Positions 20,228 to 28,783 of a stretch of DNA of 64,000 nt are shown here, piece by piece. The translations under genes and the position numbers were made by a program. Origin of the DNA: Oscillospiraceae bacterium. GTDB taxonomy: Bacteria; Bacillota; Clostridia; Oscillospirales; Ruminococcaceae. The DNA is taken from assembly GCA_016291435.1 (NCBI GenBank), contig JAEEXH010000003.1, positions 1 to 64,000 on the forward strand, given 5' to 3'. The first letter of the stretch is position 1. Each line of letters begins with the position of its first letter. The notes under the pieces were generated by a model. The model saw nothing but the letters and a program-made list of their open reading frames with translations, was not told the origin of the DNA and searched no databases.

Positions 20228-21517
20228 TTATGCTCCTCCCTCAGGAATTGTAATTATCCCGCCGAGTGCAATATAATCATCAAAAAACTGCGGATAGGAT
20301 TTATTTACGGCTTCCGCACCGAGAATCGTAACCGGTTCCCGGCAGCAAAGCGCAGCAATCGCCGCAGCCATCACCAGGCGGTGATCGTTTTGCGCATCGA
20401 CTGTGCCGCCGCGAAGCTGTCCGCCGTACACGGTCAGTCCGTCGGCATACTCATCCACATTTCCGCCGAGATCACGGAGCATCTGTGCAGTTGACTGCAA
20501 TCGGTCGGACTCCTTCAGCCGGAGACGCTCAGCTTTCACAAATTCGCTGTTTCCTTCCGATACAGCCGCTTTCACTGCAAGGATCGGCAGCAGGTCGGGG
20601 ATCGCGTCCATCGCTTCCGTAATGTAGCGATTCTGTCCTCTCGCAGCGGACAATCCCGCAGCGTTTTCCTGCACAGCCGCGCCGCTCTCACGCAGAATCC
20701 GAAGGATGGCCCGGTCCCCCTGTGTCGATGCGGTATCGAGTCCTGTGACGCAAACCGCTGCATTTTCCGCCTGCTGTACCGCTCCGGCTGTGAGCCAAAA
20801 TGCTGCGTTCGACCAGTCTGCGTCTACGGAAAGTCCTTCCGGCATATGCAGTCTCTGTTTCCCCCGAATGTGATAGCACAAACGTGAATCTTTTGTTGAT
20901 ACGTATATTTCCGCACCAAACTCACGCAGAACGCGCAGCGTCAGATCTACATAGGCCGCAGATTGCAGCGCGGTTGTCAGCCGGATTTCGCTGTCCTCCC
21001 GACACAGCGGAAGCGCCATCAGCAGCCCGCTTAAAAATTGCGAGCTGACATTTCCTTCGATTTCATACACTCCGCCGCGCAGATTCCCATTTGCGTGCAG
21101 CGGCAGATGTGTCTCGTCAAAATGTACGCCATGTACGGACATTGCATCCGTCAGCGTTCCGATCGGGCGCTCCGGCAGTCTGCCGTGCCCTGTCACAGCA
21201 ATGTCGCCGCATACCGCCATCGCAACCGGCAGCAGGAAGCGAAGCGTCGAGCCGCTTTCTCCGCAGTCCATGTCTGCATGCGGCTGCTGTTTGATCGGCG
21301 TAATGAGGATGCGGTCCGTTGTCTGCTGAAATACTGCGCCGAGCGCTTGCAGGCATCGAACCGTCGCCGCAATATCGTCGCAATACGGTTCCCGAAGCGG
21401 AAGTGCGCCGCCGTTTTCCGAGAGTGCCGCACAGATCAGCTTTCTGTGCAGATCAGATTTGGACGGAATCGCCGCGACTGTTCCTGAGAGCACGGACGGA
21501 TAACAAGTGACGTTCAT
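20228..21517 (-). CDS. aroA: 3-phosphoshikimate 1-carboxyvinyltransferase (EPSP synthase)
   Basis: IPSKSDLHRKLICAAL, DCGESGSTLRFLLPV, VKAERLRLKESDRLQ; ATGA overlap with aroB. Confidence 0.95.
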   Translation of the reverse strand: MNVTCYPSVLSGTVAAIPSKSDLHRKLICAALSENGGALPLREPYCDDIAATVRCLQALGAVFQQTTDRILITPIKQQPHADMDCGESGSTLRFLLPVAMAVCGDIAVTGHGRLPERPIGTLTDAMSVHGVHFDETHLPLHANGNLRGGVYEIEGNVSSQFLSGLLMALPLCREDSEIRLTTALQSAAYVDLTLRVLREFGAEIYVSTKDSRLCYHIRGKQRLHMPEGLSVDADWSNAAFWLTAGAVQQAENAAVCVTGLDTASTQGDRAILRILRESGAAVQENAAGLSAARGQNRYITEAMDAIPDLLPILAVKAAVSEGNSEFVKAERLRLKESDRLQSTAQMLRDLGGNVDEYADGLTVYGGQLRGGTVDAQNDHRLVMAAAIAALCCREPVTILGAEAVNKSYPQFFDDYIALGGIITIPEGGA

Positions 21518-22584
21518 GCCTGCCCCTCCAGCCCGTCTGCGAACAGCGCTTCCAGATCGGAAAGCGCGATCTTCTCCATGCGGCATCTGCCGATCATCTC
21601 CGGCAAAATCACTGTGATTCCGCTGCCTGCCGCCTTCTTATCCAGCGCTGCGATCTCCGCCATTTCATGTGCTTTATATGGGCAAACGGTTGGCAGATCC
21701 GCACGCTCGAGTGCATGCAGAATTCTCGTAAGTTCGCTTTTTTGAAGGATTCCGCGCTTCACGGCTGCGCGTGACATCATTGCAATGCCGATGCCGACTG
21801 CATGCCCGTGTGAGATGCCGAAATCGCTGAGCCGCTCGATCGCGTGCGCCGGTGTGTGACCGAAATTCAGCAGCTTCCGCACGCCTTTTTCCGTCGGATC
21901 CTCCATGACAATTTTCGATTTGTAGATCACAGAGCGCACGATGATCTCCTCATAGCTCGATGCCGGATCTCCGGTCTCGTAGATTGAAAACAGTGCCGGA
22001 TCATCCAGAACGCCGTGCTTGATCGCTTCCGCACCGCCGTCTGCAATCTCATGCGCGGGGAGCGTTTTCAGCGTATCCACATCGCAATATACTCCAATCG
22101 GCTGATGAAAGAGCCCAGCCAGATTCTTGCCGTGTGCAAGGTTCACTGCGGTCTTGCCGCCGACAGACGCATCGACTGCCGCAAGCAGCGTGGTCGGGAT
22201 CTGCACGAATCGGATCCCGCGCAGATAGCAGCCCGCCGCAAAGCCGGTCAGGTCGCCGATGACACCGCCGCCGAGCGCAACCGCCAGGTCCGTGCGCGTC
22301 ATGTGCGCCTCACAGAACGCTTCCAGCAGCGCGCCGAAGGTCGAAACGGATTTGCTCTCCTCGCCCGCCGCGACAACATGCGTATATACCGAAAAGCCCG
22401 CATCTGCGAGTGATTTCTGCACGCGGCCGAGATAGAGCGGCGCGACATTCGTATCCGAGACGATCATCACGCGGCAGGGCTTCATCTCCGCTGCAAGCGT
22501 TTCACCGACGGTATCCAGCAGCCCTGCGCCTGTCACGATCGGGTAGGTCTCGCCCTCCGGCGTAGTCAAAATCTGTTTATTCAT
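21514..22584 (-). CDS. aroB: 3-dehydroquinate synthase
   Basis: ALGGGVIGDLTGFAAGCYLRGIRFVQIPTTLLAAVDASVGGKTAVN. Confidence 0.97.
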   Translation of the reverse strand: MNKQILTTPEGETYPIVTGAGLLDTVGETLAAEMKPCRVMIVSDTNVAPLYLGRVQKSLADAGFSVYTHVVAAGEESKSVSTFGALLEAFCEAHMTRTDLAVALGGGVIGDLTGFAAGCYLRGIRFVQIPTTLLAAVDASVGGKTAVNLAHGKNLAGLFHQPIGVYCDVDTLKTLPAHEIADGGAEAIKHGVLDDPALFSIYETGDPASSYEEIIVRSVIYKSKIVMEDPTEKGVRKLLNFGHTPAHAIERLSDFGISHGHAVGIGIAMMSRAAVKRGILQKSELTRILHALERADLPTVCPYKAHEMAEIAALDKKAAGSGITVILPEMIGRCRMEKIALSDLEALFADGLEGQA

Positions 22585-23347
22585 CCTTATCCTCCGGCTG
22601 ATAATCCCGTTCAAAATCTGCGGAATTCGCTATGCGGACTGCGTCTTCCAGCGTGCCTGCACTGATGATTGCGCTTGCACAGCGGTTTTTGTCTTCCTTA
22701 TCGTAGAGCTCCACCAGAATGCGGTAATCCTTTCGGGTTCCGTTCGACTCGCCGTAGAGGGTATAATACCCGATGCCGTGCGCTGTTTCGAGCGGATAGC
22801 CCTCTCTGCCCATCGACGTCCAGAGCTGCTCCTTGCTGTTCATCATCTGGAGGATCGGCCGCCAGGAGCCGTGTTTTGTCAGCTTGATGTCCTTCGGCGT
22901 GAGGTTCAGGATCAGATTATACATGTCATAATTCGTGACTGGCTTTTCCCGTTTGATCGCGCTGACAAAGCGGTCATAATCCTTCTGCGACAGGCCGTCG
23001 CCGCCGATGAACTGGAACCCCTCGGGATCATCGTCGTGATTGATAAAGATAATGGCCCAGCCCGCGTCGGATCTGTACGCGCGCAGGGATTTCGACTCCG
23101 TTTCCTTCGGCTTCATATCTGCCGGCAAGGAGATGCTCAGACCGCGCTCCGAGATCCGCTGATAATCAGACGGGATCTCCAGATCCGTATACGGCGCTGC
23201 GATCAGCGTCTTGTTCAGAATCTCCGGGTCGATCTTATGCTTGATGAGCAGATAGACCGGCAGTGTCGGGACGATTGCCCAGAGCAGCAGCACGGCGGCG
23301 AGCACTCCGCCGACGATGCCGAGAAACACTTTCGTTCCTGTTTTCAT
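22577..23347 (-). CDS. Membrane-anchored hypothetical protein inside the shikimate operon
   Basis: N-terminal TM MKTGTKVFLGIVGGVLAAVLLLWAIVPTLP then ~220 aa soluble domain; 8-nt overlap with aroB; TM start with upstream GGAGGAAAG. Confidence 0.75.
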   Translation of the reverse strand: MKTGTKVFLGIVGGVLAAVLLLWAIVPTLPVYLLIKHKIDPEILNKTLIAAPYTDLEIPSDYQRISERGLSISLPADMKPKETESKSLRAYRSDAGWAIIFINHDDDPEGFQFIGGDGLSQKDYDRFVSAIKREKPVTNYDMYNLILNLTPKDIKLTKHGSWRPILQMMNSKEQLWTSMGREGYPLETAHGIGYYTLYGESNGTRKDYRILVELYDKEDKNRCASAIISAGTLEDAVRIANSADFERDYQPEDKDE

Positions 23348-23358
23348 CTTTCCTCCGA

Positions 23359-24198
23359 TCAGTTGCCGCCCGCCGATGCCTTTGCGATTCTGCCTTCCTT
23401 CAGGCATTCGCGCAGCGCATCCGCGTCGTTGTTTTCGAGTGCTTCGAGATATGGCTTCAGGTTGTCGATCAGGATGCGGAGCTCCTCCGCAAGATATTCC
23501 CGGTTGTCGAGCATCAGCTCTGTCCACATATTTTCGTCCAGGCGTGCCACGCGGGTCAGGTCGCGGAAGCTGCCCGCCGAGAATCCGCGGCGCTTCTGTG
23601 CGGTCGGCGACTTGACATAGGCGCCCGAGACAATGTGCGCAAGCTGCGAGGTATAGGCGATGATGCGGTCGTGCTCGTCGGGCGTTGAAAAGGTGAGATG
23701 CGCAAAGCCGATGTCGGTGAAATAGTTTTTCAGCAGCTCCAGCATATTGAGATCTGTCCGCGCATCGGGCGTCAGGATCATCGAAGCACCGTCAAACAGC
23801 GAATCCGTTGAGTTGACAAATCCGCCGGTCTCCTTACCCGCCATCGGATGCCCGCCGATGTAATAGTAGCCGTACTGCTCCGCGAGTGCGCCCATCTCCG
23901 TGCAGACTGCACGCTTGACGCCGCAGATGTCCACAACCGTGCATTTTCCGCGCCCGAGCACCTCCGCATGCGCCTTTGTCCACGCGATCGCTGCGCCCGG
24001 TCTGAGCGCCACAATCACAAGGTCACAGGTTTCGAGCAGCTCATCCGTGAGCGCCTTGTCCATTGCGCCGGTCATGCGTGCAAACATCATGACCTCCTGG
24101 TCAAGGTCATAGCCGTAGACCGTATGTAATGTGCGTGATTTCGTTGATTTTGCATAGGAACCGCCGATCAGTCCCAAGCCGATGACTGCAATATTCAT
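23359..24198 (-). CDS. tyrA: Prephenate dehydrogenase
   Basis: MNIAVIGLGLIGGSYAKS Rossmann, GGHPMAGKETGG. Confidence 0.92.
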   Translation of the reverse strand: MNIAVIGLGLIGGSYAKSTKSRTLHTVYGYDLDQEVMMFARMTGAMDKALTDELLETCDLVIVALRPGAAIAWTKAHAEVLGRGKCTVVDICGVKRAVCTEMGALAEQYGYYYIGGHPMAGKETGGFVNSTDSLFDGASMILTPDARTDLNMLELLKNYFTDIGFAHLTFSTPDEHDRIIAYTSQLAHIVSGAYVKSPTAQKRRGFSAGSFRDLTRVARLDENMWTELMLDNREYLAEELRILIDNLKPYLEALENNDADALRECLKEGRIAKASAGGN

Positions 24199-24980
24199 CC
24201 TTCCGCTCCTATCTGTATGTCGAACGCAATATTGTCCGATTTCTCCGCGTGCAGCTCTGTCCACGCAGGACTGAATCCGCTCCGCACCGCATTCCGCGCC
24301 GATGCCAGATTGCACCACGCGCAGCAGTAGAACGGAACTTTTCCGCGTTTCAGGATCTCTGCCGCAAGCTGTGAGGTCAGTGCCGCAGCGATGTATTTTC
24401 TGCGGTATTCCGGCAGCACATCCACGCCGATCTGCCACATCTCACCGCAGTCTGCCGAGCAGCCCGCAAGTCCGATCAGCCTGCCGCCGTCATAAGCACC
24501 GACGCCGAGCACATCGAGCTCCCGGCGCTTTTCGCAGAGCGCGTTCGACCACTCCGGCCGGTAGAGCTCCGCGAAATCCGCCTGCGTGAGCAATTTCGTT
24601 TCATAAATTGAGGGCAGCGCTTCAAGCCTTGTGAGGTCAGGCAGCCAGTATTCCGCCGTCCGCGAGACCGATAAGCCGTGCGCATGCAGGCGCTTTTCCA
24701 GCGCATGGATATACGGCGCATCCAGCCAGTATTCCAGCGGAACCTTCGCCGCATATTCCCGCGCAAGCTCCGCATATGCTTCAGCGGTCGCCGCGACAAT
24801 GTTGTGCCCGTAGCTGACCATGCTGAATTCCGCCGGCTGCGGCAGATATTTCCTCGCGCCGTCCGATTTCTGCGCACGCACGGTCACCGGCGTCTCCCGC
24901 AGGAAATCCTCTGGTGCACAGCACATGTCGATCGCCGACTGCCTGAGCGCAGTGTCAAGCAGCTGTCTGTTTGTCATCAT
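24195..24980 (-). CDS. GNAT family N-acetyltransferase
   Basis: GVGAYDGGRLIGLAGCSADCGEMWQIGVDVLPEYRRKYIAAALTSQLA; ATGA-type overlap with tyrA. Confidence 0.8.
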   Translation of the reverse strand: MMTNRQLLDTALRQSAIDMCCAPEDFLRETPVTVRAQKSDGARKYLPQPAEFSMVSYGHNIVAATAEAYAELAREYAAKVPLEYWLDAPYIHALEKRLHAHGLSVSRTAEYWLPDLTRLEALPSIYETKLLTQADFAELYRPEWSNALCEKRRELDVLGVGAYDGGRLIGLAGCSADCGEMWQIGVDVLPEYRRKYIAAALTSQLAAEILKRGKVPFYCCAWCNLASARNAVRSGFSPAWTELHAEKSDNIAFDIQIGAEG

Positions 24981-24989
24981 ATCGGATTC

Positions 24990-25997
24990 TTACGCATCTG
25001 CGAGATATGCGTGCAGTGCGCGTGCCCGCTTTGCAATCGCCGCAAAGGTCTCCGGGTTCACCGACTGCGGCCCGTCCATGACCGCATGCTCCGGGTCGTG
25101 ATGCACCTCCAGGCTCAGACCGTCGGCACCCGCTGCAACTGCCGCCGGTGCGATCTGCGGCACCAGCCAGGCACGGCTGACCGCGTGGCTCGGGTCCGCG
25201 ATGATCGGCAGATGCGTGAGCCGCCGCAGAATCGGAATCGCCGTGAGGTCGAGCAGATTGCGCGCAGAGGGCTCAAAGGTGCGGATGCCGCCCTCGCAGA
25301 GAATCACATTCGGATTGCCGGAGGACATGATATATTCCGCCGACATGAGCCATTCCTCATAGCTTGCGTCACGCCCGCGCAGCAGCATAACCGGCTTTTC
25401 CTGTGTGCCGAGCGCCTTCAGCAGCGCAAAATTCTGCATATTGCGTGCACCGATCTGAATCAGATCGACGTCGGCAAAGAGCGGAAGCTGTGCCGTTTCG
25501 GTGATCTCCGCCGCGATCGGCAGACCCGTCTCCTGCCGTGCGGCCTTCAGCAGCGCGATGCCTTCCGCGCCGAGTCCCTGATAAGCATAGGGGGAGGTAC
25601 GCGGCTTGAATGCGCCGCCGCGGAGAATATCCGCGCCGGTTTCCTTCACCTGCCGTGCGATGGCAATGATCTGCGCCTCGCTTTCGACCGTGCAGGGGCC
25701 TGCGATCATCGCGAAGCTGCCGCCGCCGATCTGCACGCCGCCGACCGATACGACGGTATCCTCGGGGTGAAACTCCCGGTTTGCATGCTTATAGGGCTCC
25801 TGCACGCGCTTGACATCCTCCACGATATCGAGCGCATTGATCAGATTCGCGTCGATGGCTGCCGTGTCGCCGACCAGCCCGAGGATCGTTCTGCTCGTGC
25901 CCACGCTCTTGTGAATCTGAATCTGCTTTTCCTCAAGCCAGGCGATCAGGCTGTCGAGCTGCGCCTGATTCGGATTCGGCTTCAAAATGACGATCAT
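24990..25997 (-). CDS. aroF: 3-deoxy-7-phosphoheptulonate synthase (DAHP synthase, N-terminal ferredoxin-like/ACT-like type)
   Basis: MIVILKPNPNQAQLDSLI, MIAGPCTVESEAQI, LRGGAFKPRTSPYAYQGLG, LCEGGIRTFE. Confidence 0.95.
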   Translation of the reverse strand: MIVILKPNPNQAQLDSLIAWLEEKQIQIHKSVGTSRTILGLVGDTAAIDANLINALDIVEDVKRVQEPYKHANREFHPEDTVVSVGGVQIGGGSFAMIAGPCTVESEAQIIAIARQVKETGADILRGGAFKPRTSPYAYQGLGAEGIALLKAARQETGLPIAAEITETAQLPLFADVDLIQIGARNMQNFALLKALGTQEKPVMLLRGRDASYEEWLMSAEYIMSSGNPNVILCEGGIRTFEPSARNLLDLTAIPILRRLTHLPIIADPSHAVSRAWLVPQIAPAAVAAGADGLSLEVHHDPEHAVMDGPQSVNPETFAAIAKRARALHAYLADA

Positions 25998-26021
25998 TGC
26001 TGTTCCTCCTGCAATAAAAAT

Positions 26022-26052
26022 CGCGCTGCCAGCCGGTTTGACTGTCAGCGCG
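26022..26052 (-). terminator. Intrinsic terminator / attenuator in aroF leader
   Basis: minus strand CGCGCTGACAG-tcaaaccgg-CTGGCAGCGCG followed by ATTTTTATT, 25 nt before aroF ATG. Confidence 0.8.
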
Positions 26053-26098
26053 TCGTTGTCATAGATCGGATCGTGGCGTGCGCACCAGCGATCTCATC

Positions 26099-26200
26099 TT
26101 ATGCCGCACAAATTTCAGCCAAGCCAAAGGAGACCTTATCTGCATCATAGATAAAGCCGTAAAATCGATAGCTGAAATAAGAAGCAGCTTTGCGGTTCAT
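26099..26200 (-). CDS. Tyr/Phe-rich leader peptide MNRKAASYFSYRFYGFIYDADKVSFGLAEICAA
   Basis: 33 codons between a consensus promoter and a terminator upstream of aroF; 7 of 11 consecutive residues (Y8-Y18) are Tyr/Phe. Confidence 0.7.
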   Translation of the reverse strand: MNRKAASYFSYRFYGFIYDADKVSFGLAEICAA

Positions 26201-26233
26201 TTGCTTACGCACCCTTTCCCAGTGATTAGCTAT

Positions 26234-26262
26234 ATTATAACACATATGCGGCAAAAATGCAA
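26234..26262 (-). promoter_or_regulatory. Sigma-A promoter of the shikimate operon
   Basis: minus strand TTGCAT-17 nt-TATAAT. Confidence 0.75.
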
Positions 26263-26328
26263 GAGGTAAACTGCACAAAGGTTTCACGATGTAACGCTTT
26301 AACGCTGTGAATCGTAACGAAAGCAATC

Positions 26329-26460
26329 GCGCCCCCGCTTTTCTGATCCCCCATCCCCTGTCAGTGTCATTTATATTGACGGGGTACCGAAACGGAGAGA
26401 GAAGAGATAGGGAAAGGGTATTATAGGATGTATGTCGAGGTGATTCTGCAAAATGCCGCT
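26329..26460. repeat. Imperfect direct repeat, copy 1
   Basis: cgcgcccccgctt..tgtcagtgtcatttatattgacggggtaccga..ggaaagggtattataggat..tgattctgcaaaatgccgct, matches copy 2 at 26561-26694. Confidence 0.85.
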
Positions 26461-26485
26461 GAACCGCGCAGCGGAGCGCCGGAAT

Positions 26486-26562
26486 CGGGGGTGACAACCC
26501 AAGGAGAAAGGGGGAGATTCGCTACGCTCACATCCCCCTTCCCCCTTAGGTTTTCGCCCCCG
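26486..26562. repeat. Long imperfect inverted repeat between the direct repeats
   Basis: CGGGGGtgacAACC..AAGGaGaAAGGGGG ... CCCCCTTcCcCCTT..GGTTttcgCCCCCG. Confidence 0.7.
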
Positions 26563-26694
26563 CGCCCCCGCTTTCCTGATCTCCCATCCCCCTGTCAGTG
26601 ACATTTACATTGACGGAGTACCGATACAGAGAAAGGAAAGATAAGGAAAGGGTATTGTAGGATATATGTCGCGGAGATTCTGCAAAATGCCGCT
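26561..26694. repeat. Imperfect direct repeat, copy 2
   Basis: cgcgcccccgctttcctgatctcccatccccctgtcagtgacatttacattgacggagtaccga..gattctgcaaaatgccgct. Confidence 0.85.
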
Positions 26695-26750
26695 GAGCGC
26701 TGAAATCTGCTCTGCGCAATTATGATTTCCTTCACAGTCAAATCGAAAAA

Positions 26751-26782
26751 TGCCCCGAAGCGCTTTCAAATGCTTCGGGGCA
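26751..26782 (-). terminator. Terminator after polysaccharide deacetylase
   Basis: TGCCCCGAAGC/GCTTCGGGGCA stem; minus-strand T-run ATTTTTCGATTT. Confidence 0.8.
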
Positions 26783-26826
26783 AAACTTCTGTATGGGTAT
26801 CTGTATGAAAAGTTGCTTGCTGATTC

Positions 26827-27702
26827 CTATGTCCCCGGCGTTTCCCAGCTCGGGTGCTGATCCAGCGTGCGAAATACATATCCGCGCGCTTTCAGATCCT
26901 CAAGGATCTCCGGCAGAATCTGCACCGTGCCGTCCTCTGTCTCGTGCAGCAGCAGAATGACCGGCTCCTCCGGCATATCGTCAAACCATTTCATACATGC
27001 GCGGTAAGACTGCCGAAAATACTCCGTTTTCGGGAGCTCCTGCGTATTGCCCGCGAGCCACTTGTCATTGTCGCCGGCATTCCAGTCGTACCAGTGAATG
27101 CCCCTCTGCCGCAAGCCGTCCTTGATGCCGTCACGCACATTGTCCGCGTAATGCGTCCGCGAGCCGCCGGGGAAGCGCAGGCATTCCCGCTCCGGCACCG
27201 CGCCGCACGCCGCAGTGACCGCCTGCTCCCAGCGCGTAACCTCGTTCAGAAACGCATCCGCCGAGGCATAGCACTGCGCATAGTCATGCGTGTAGGAGTG
27301 GCAGCCAATCGTCTCGCCGCGCCGCACGATCTCCGCCGCATGCTCCGGGTATTTCTCCACATAACAGCCGACAGTGAAAAATGTCGCCTTCACGCCGTAT
27401 CGGTCGAGAATATCAAGCACCTGCGGCGTGTGAGTGCACGGCCCGTCATCGAAGGTCACATATACAACGCGCAGCGGCTCCTTTTCTGCGGGAGGCTGCA
27501 CCGCAGAATCCGGAATCACCGCTTCTGTGATGCTGCTTTCCTGCGAAACCGACGCCGCAGCATCCTTCTGCACGGGTCCGGCGGGCTGCGGCTGTTCGGC
27601 TTTCACATTTTTCAATGCGATCACCAGTGCGAACAAAACCAGCATTGCTGCACCGACCCGCAAAGGTCTGATTTGTCTTTTCTTGCGTTTTCCTTTTGCC
27701 AT
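26827..27702 (-). CDS. Polysaccharide deacetylase (NodB homology domain), membrane-anchored
   Basis: VTFDDGPCTHTPQVLDIL, GCHSYTHDY, FPGGSRTHY; N-terminal TM. Confidence 0.92.
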   Translation of the reverse strand: MAKGKRKKRQIRPLRVGAAMLVLFALVIALKNVKAEQPQPAGPVQKDAAASVSQESSITEAVIPDSAVQPPAEKEPLRVVYVTFDDGPCTHTPQVLDILDRYGVKATFFTVGCYVEKYPEHAAEIVRRGETIGCHSYTHDYAQCYASADAFLNEVTRWEQAVTAACGAVPERECLRFPGGSRTHYADNVRDGIKDGLRQRGIHWYDWNAGDNDKWLAGNTQELPKTEYFRQSYRACMKWFDDMPEEPVILLLHETEDGTVQILPEILEDLKARGYVFRTLDQHPSWETPGT

Positions 27703-27739
27703 CCTTGAATGTCAAGCTCCTTTATGTTGCTATATGTCT

Positions 27740-27768
27740 ATTATAACACCCGGAGCCGTGCATGTCAA
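27740..27768 (-). promoter_or_regulatory. Perfect consensus sigma-A promoter for the deacetylase
   Basis: minus strand TTGACA-17 nt-TATAAT. Confidence 0.85.
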
Positions 27769-27811
27769 TCAAATCGGCATATTATTAGATGAAAATACGC
27801 CGAAACTGCGC

Positions 27812-28783
27812 TTAGACTGTTTTGAGCCAGCCGTTCAGACTGCCCTTCTCAATATGGCTGTGCAGCTCATCGGCAAGGAAGGGCAGTGCGTCATGCACAT
27901 ACATCTGCATCCCGCCGTCCCCGGGGGTGCCGGGAAGCGCGGCAGCCGCGTCAAGCATCGCGCTGTGCAGATCGTTCACAGACCGCCCGGCATACTGCGC
28001 CGTCAGGATCTCTGCCGCCTCCTGCGGGATCGCCAGCGGATCCTCCCCTGCCGTCCCGGTCAGCGCGCCGGTGATCCAGTGCCGGAAGACCAGCTCTGCG
28101 ATGTTTTCCGCGATCATCTCCGGCGTTGTGAGAAACCGCGCCGCATAGCGCTTCATAAGCCCCTGCACTGCCGTAATCGGGAATATCCGCAGAAATTCGC
28201 CTTCCAGCCGCAGCGCACGGTAATAGGCATGCACCGCGATGAGACCGTCTTCATCGGGCATCTGACCGCCCAGCAGCGGGTAGCAGAATTCGACATATTC
28301 CCGCACCTCCTTCGCATGGAAGCGCGCATCGTATTTCGTAGTGAAGCGCTGAAATCCCGAGAGCAGATCGTGGAAAAAGGAGGTCTGGAAGGGCGATGTC
28401 AGCGTATACGCCTCACGGAAATCCGCTTTCGCTTCCTCATAGAGCGTCAGGATGCGCTGTGCGCCCGCTTCCATCAGCTTCGGGACCGGCGTAACGCGGA
28501 GGGCATTGCGCGCCGCATCGTCATTCCCGTAAGCAAGCAGTGCGGCATCCAGCTGAAAAAGCACCGCCGCATAGAATTTCTCCGCCTGCCTGCGGCTGAC
28601 AGTTGTGCTGCGCCCGCCTGTAAACTGCGCGGCACGTTCCGCGGCAGCCTCCGTGAGCACAGTGCGCAGCTCCGTCTGGCGCGCTTCGCTGAGCGTCCCC
28701 TGCTGCATCTCATGCTGCACAAGCTGCATCGTGTAATCATGATGCGAAAACGCCGGCTTCTCATTTCTGATTGTCAGATCCAT
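27812..28783 (-). CDS. Hypothetical protein (possibly DUF6179-like)
   Basis: Long ORF overlapping upstream gene by 23 nt; family assignment from memory only. Confidence 0.65.
   Translation of the reverse strand: MDLTIRNEKPAFSHHDYTMQLVQHEMQQGTLSEARQTELRTVLTEAAAERAAQFTGGRSTTVSRRQAEKFYAAVLFQLDAALLAYGNDDAARNALRVTPVPKLMEAGAQRILTLYEEAKADFREAYTLTSPFQTSFFHDLLSGFQRFTTKYDARFHAKEVREYVEFCYPLLGGQMPDEDGLIAVHAYYRALRLEGEFLRIFPITAVQGLMKRYAARFLTTPEMIAENIAELVFRHWITGALTGTAGEDPLAIPQEAAEILTAQYAGRSVNDLHSAMLDAAAALPGTPGDGGMQMYVHDALPFLADELHSHIEKGSLNGWLKTV

Noticed and set aside
26000-26262. T-box riboswitch upstream of aroF
   Set aside because: No TGGNACCGCG-like T-box sequence or typical stem I/specifier layout seen; the leader-peptide model fits better.
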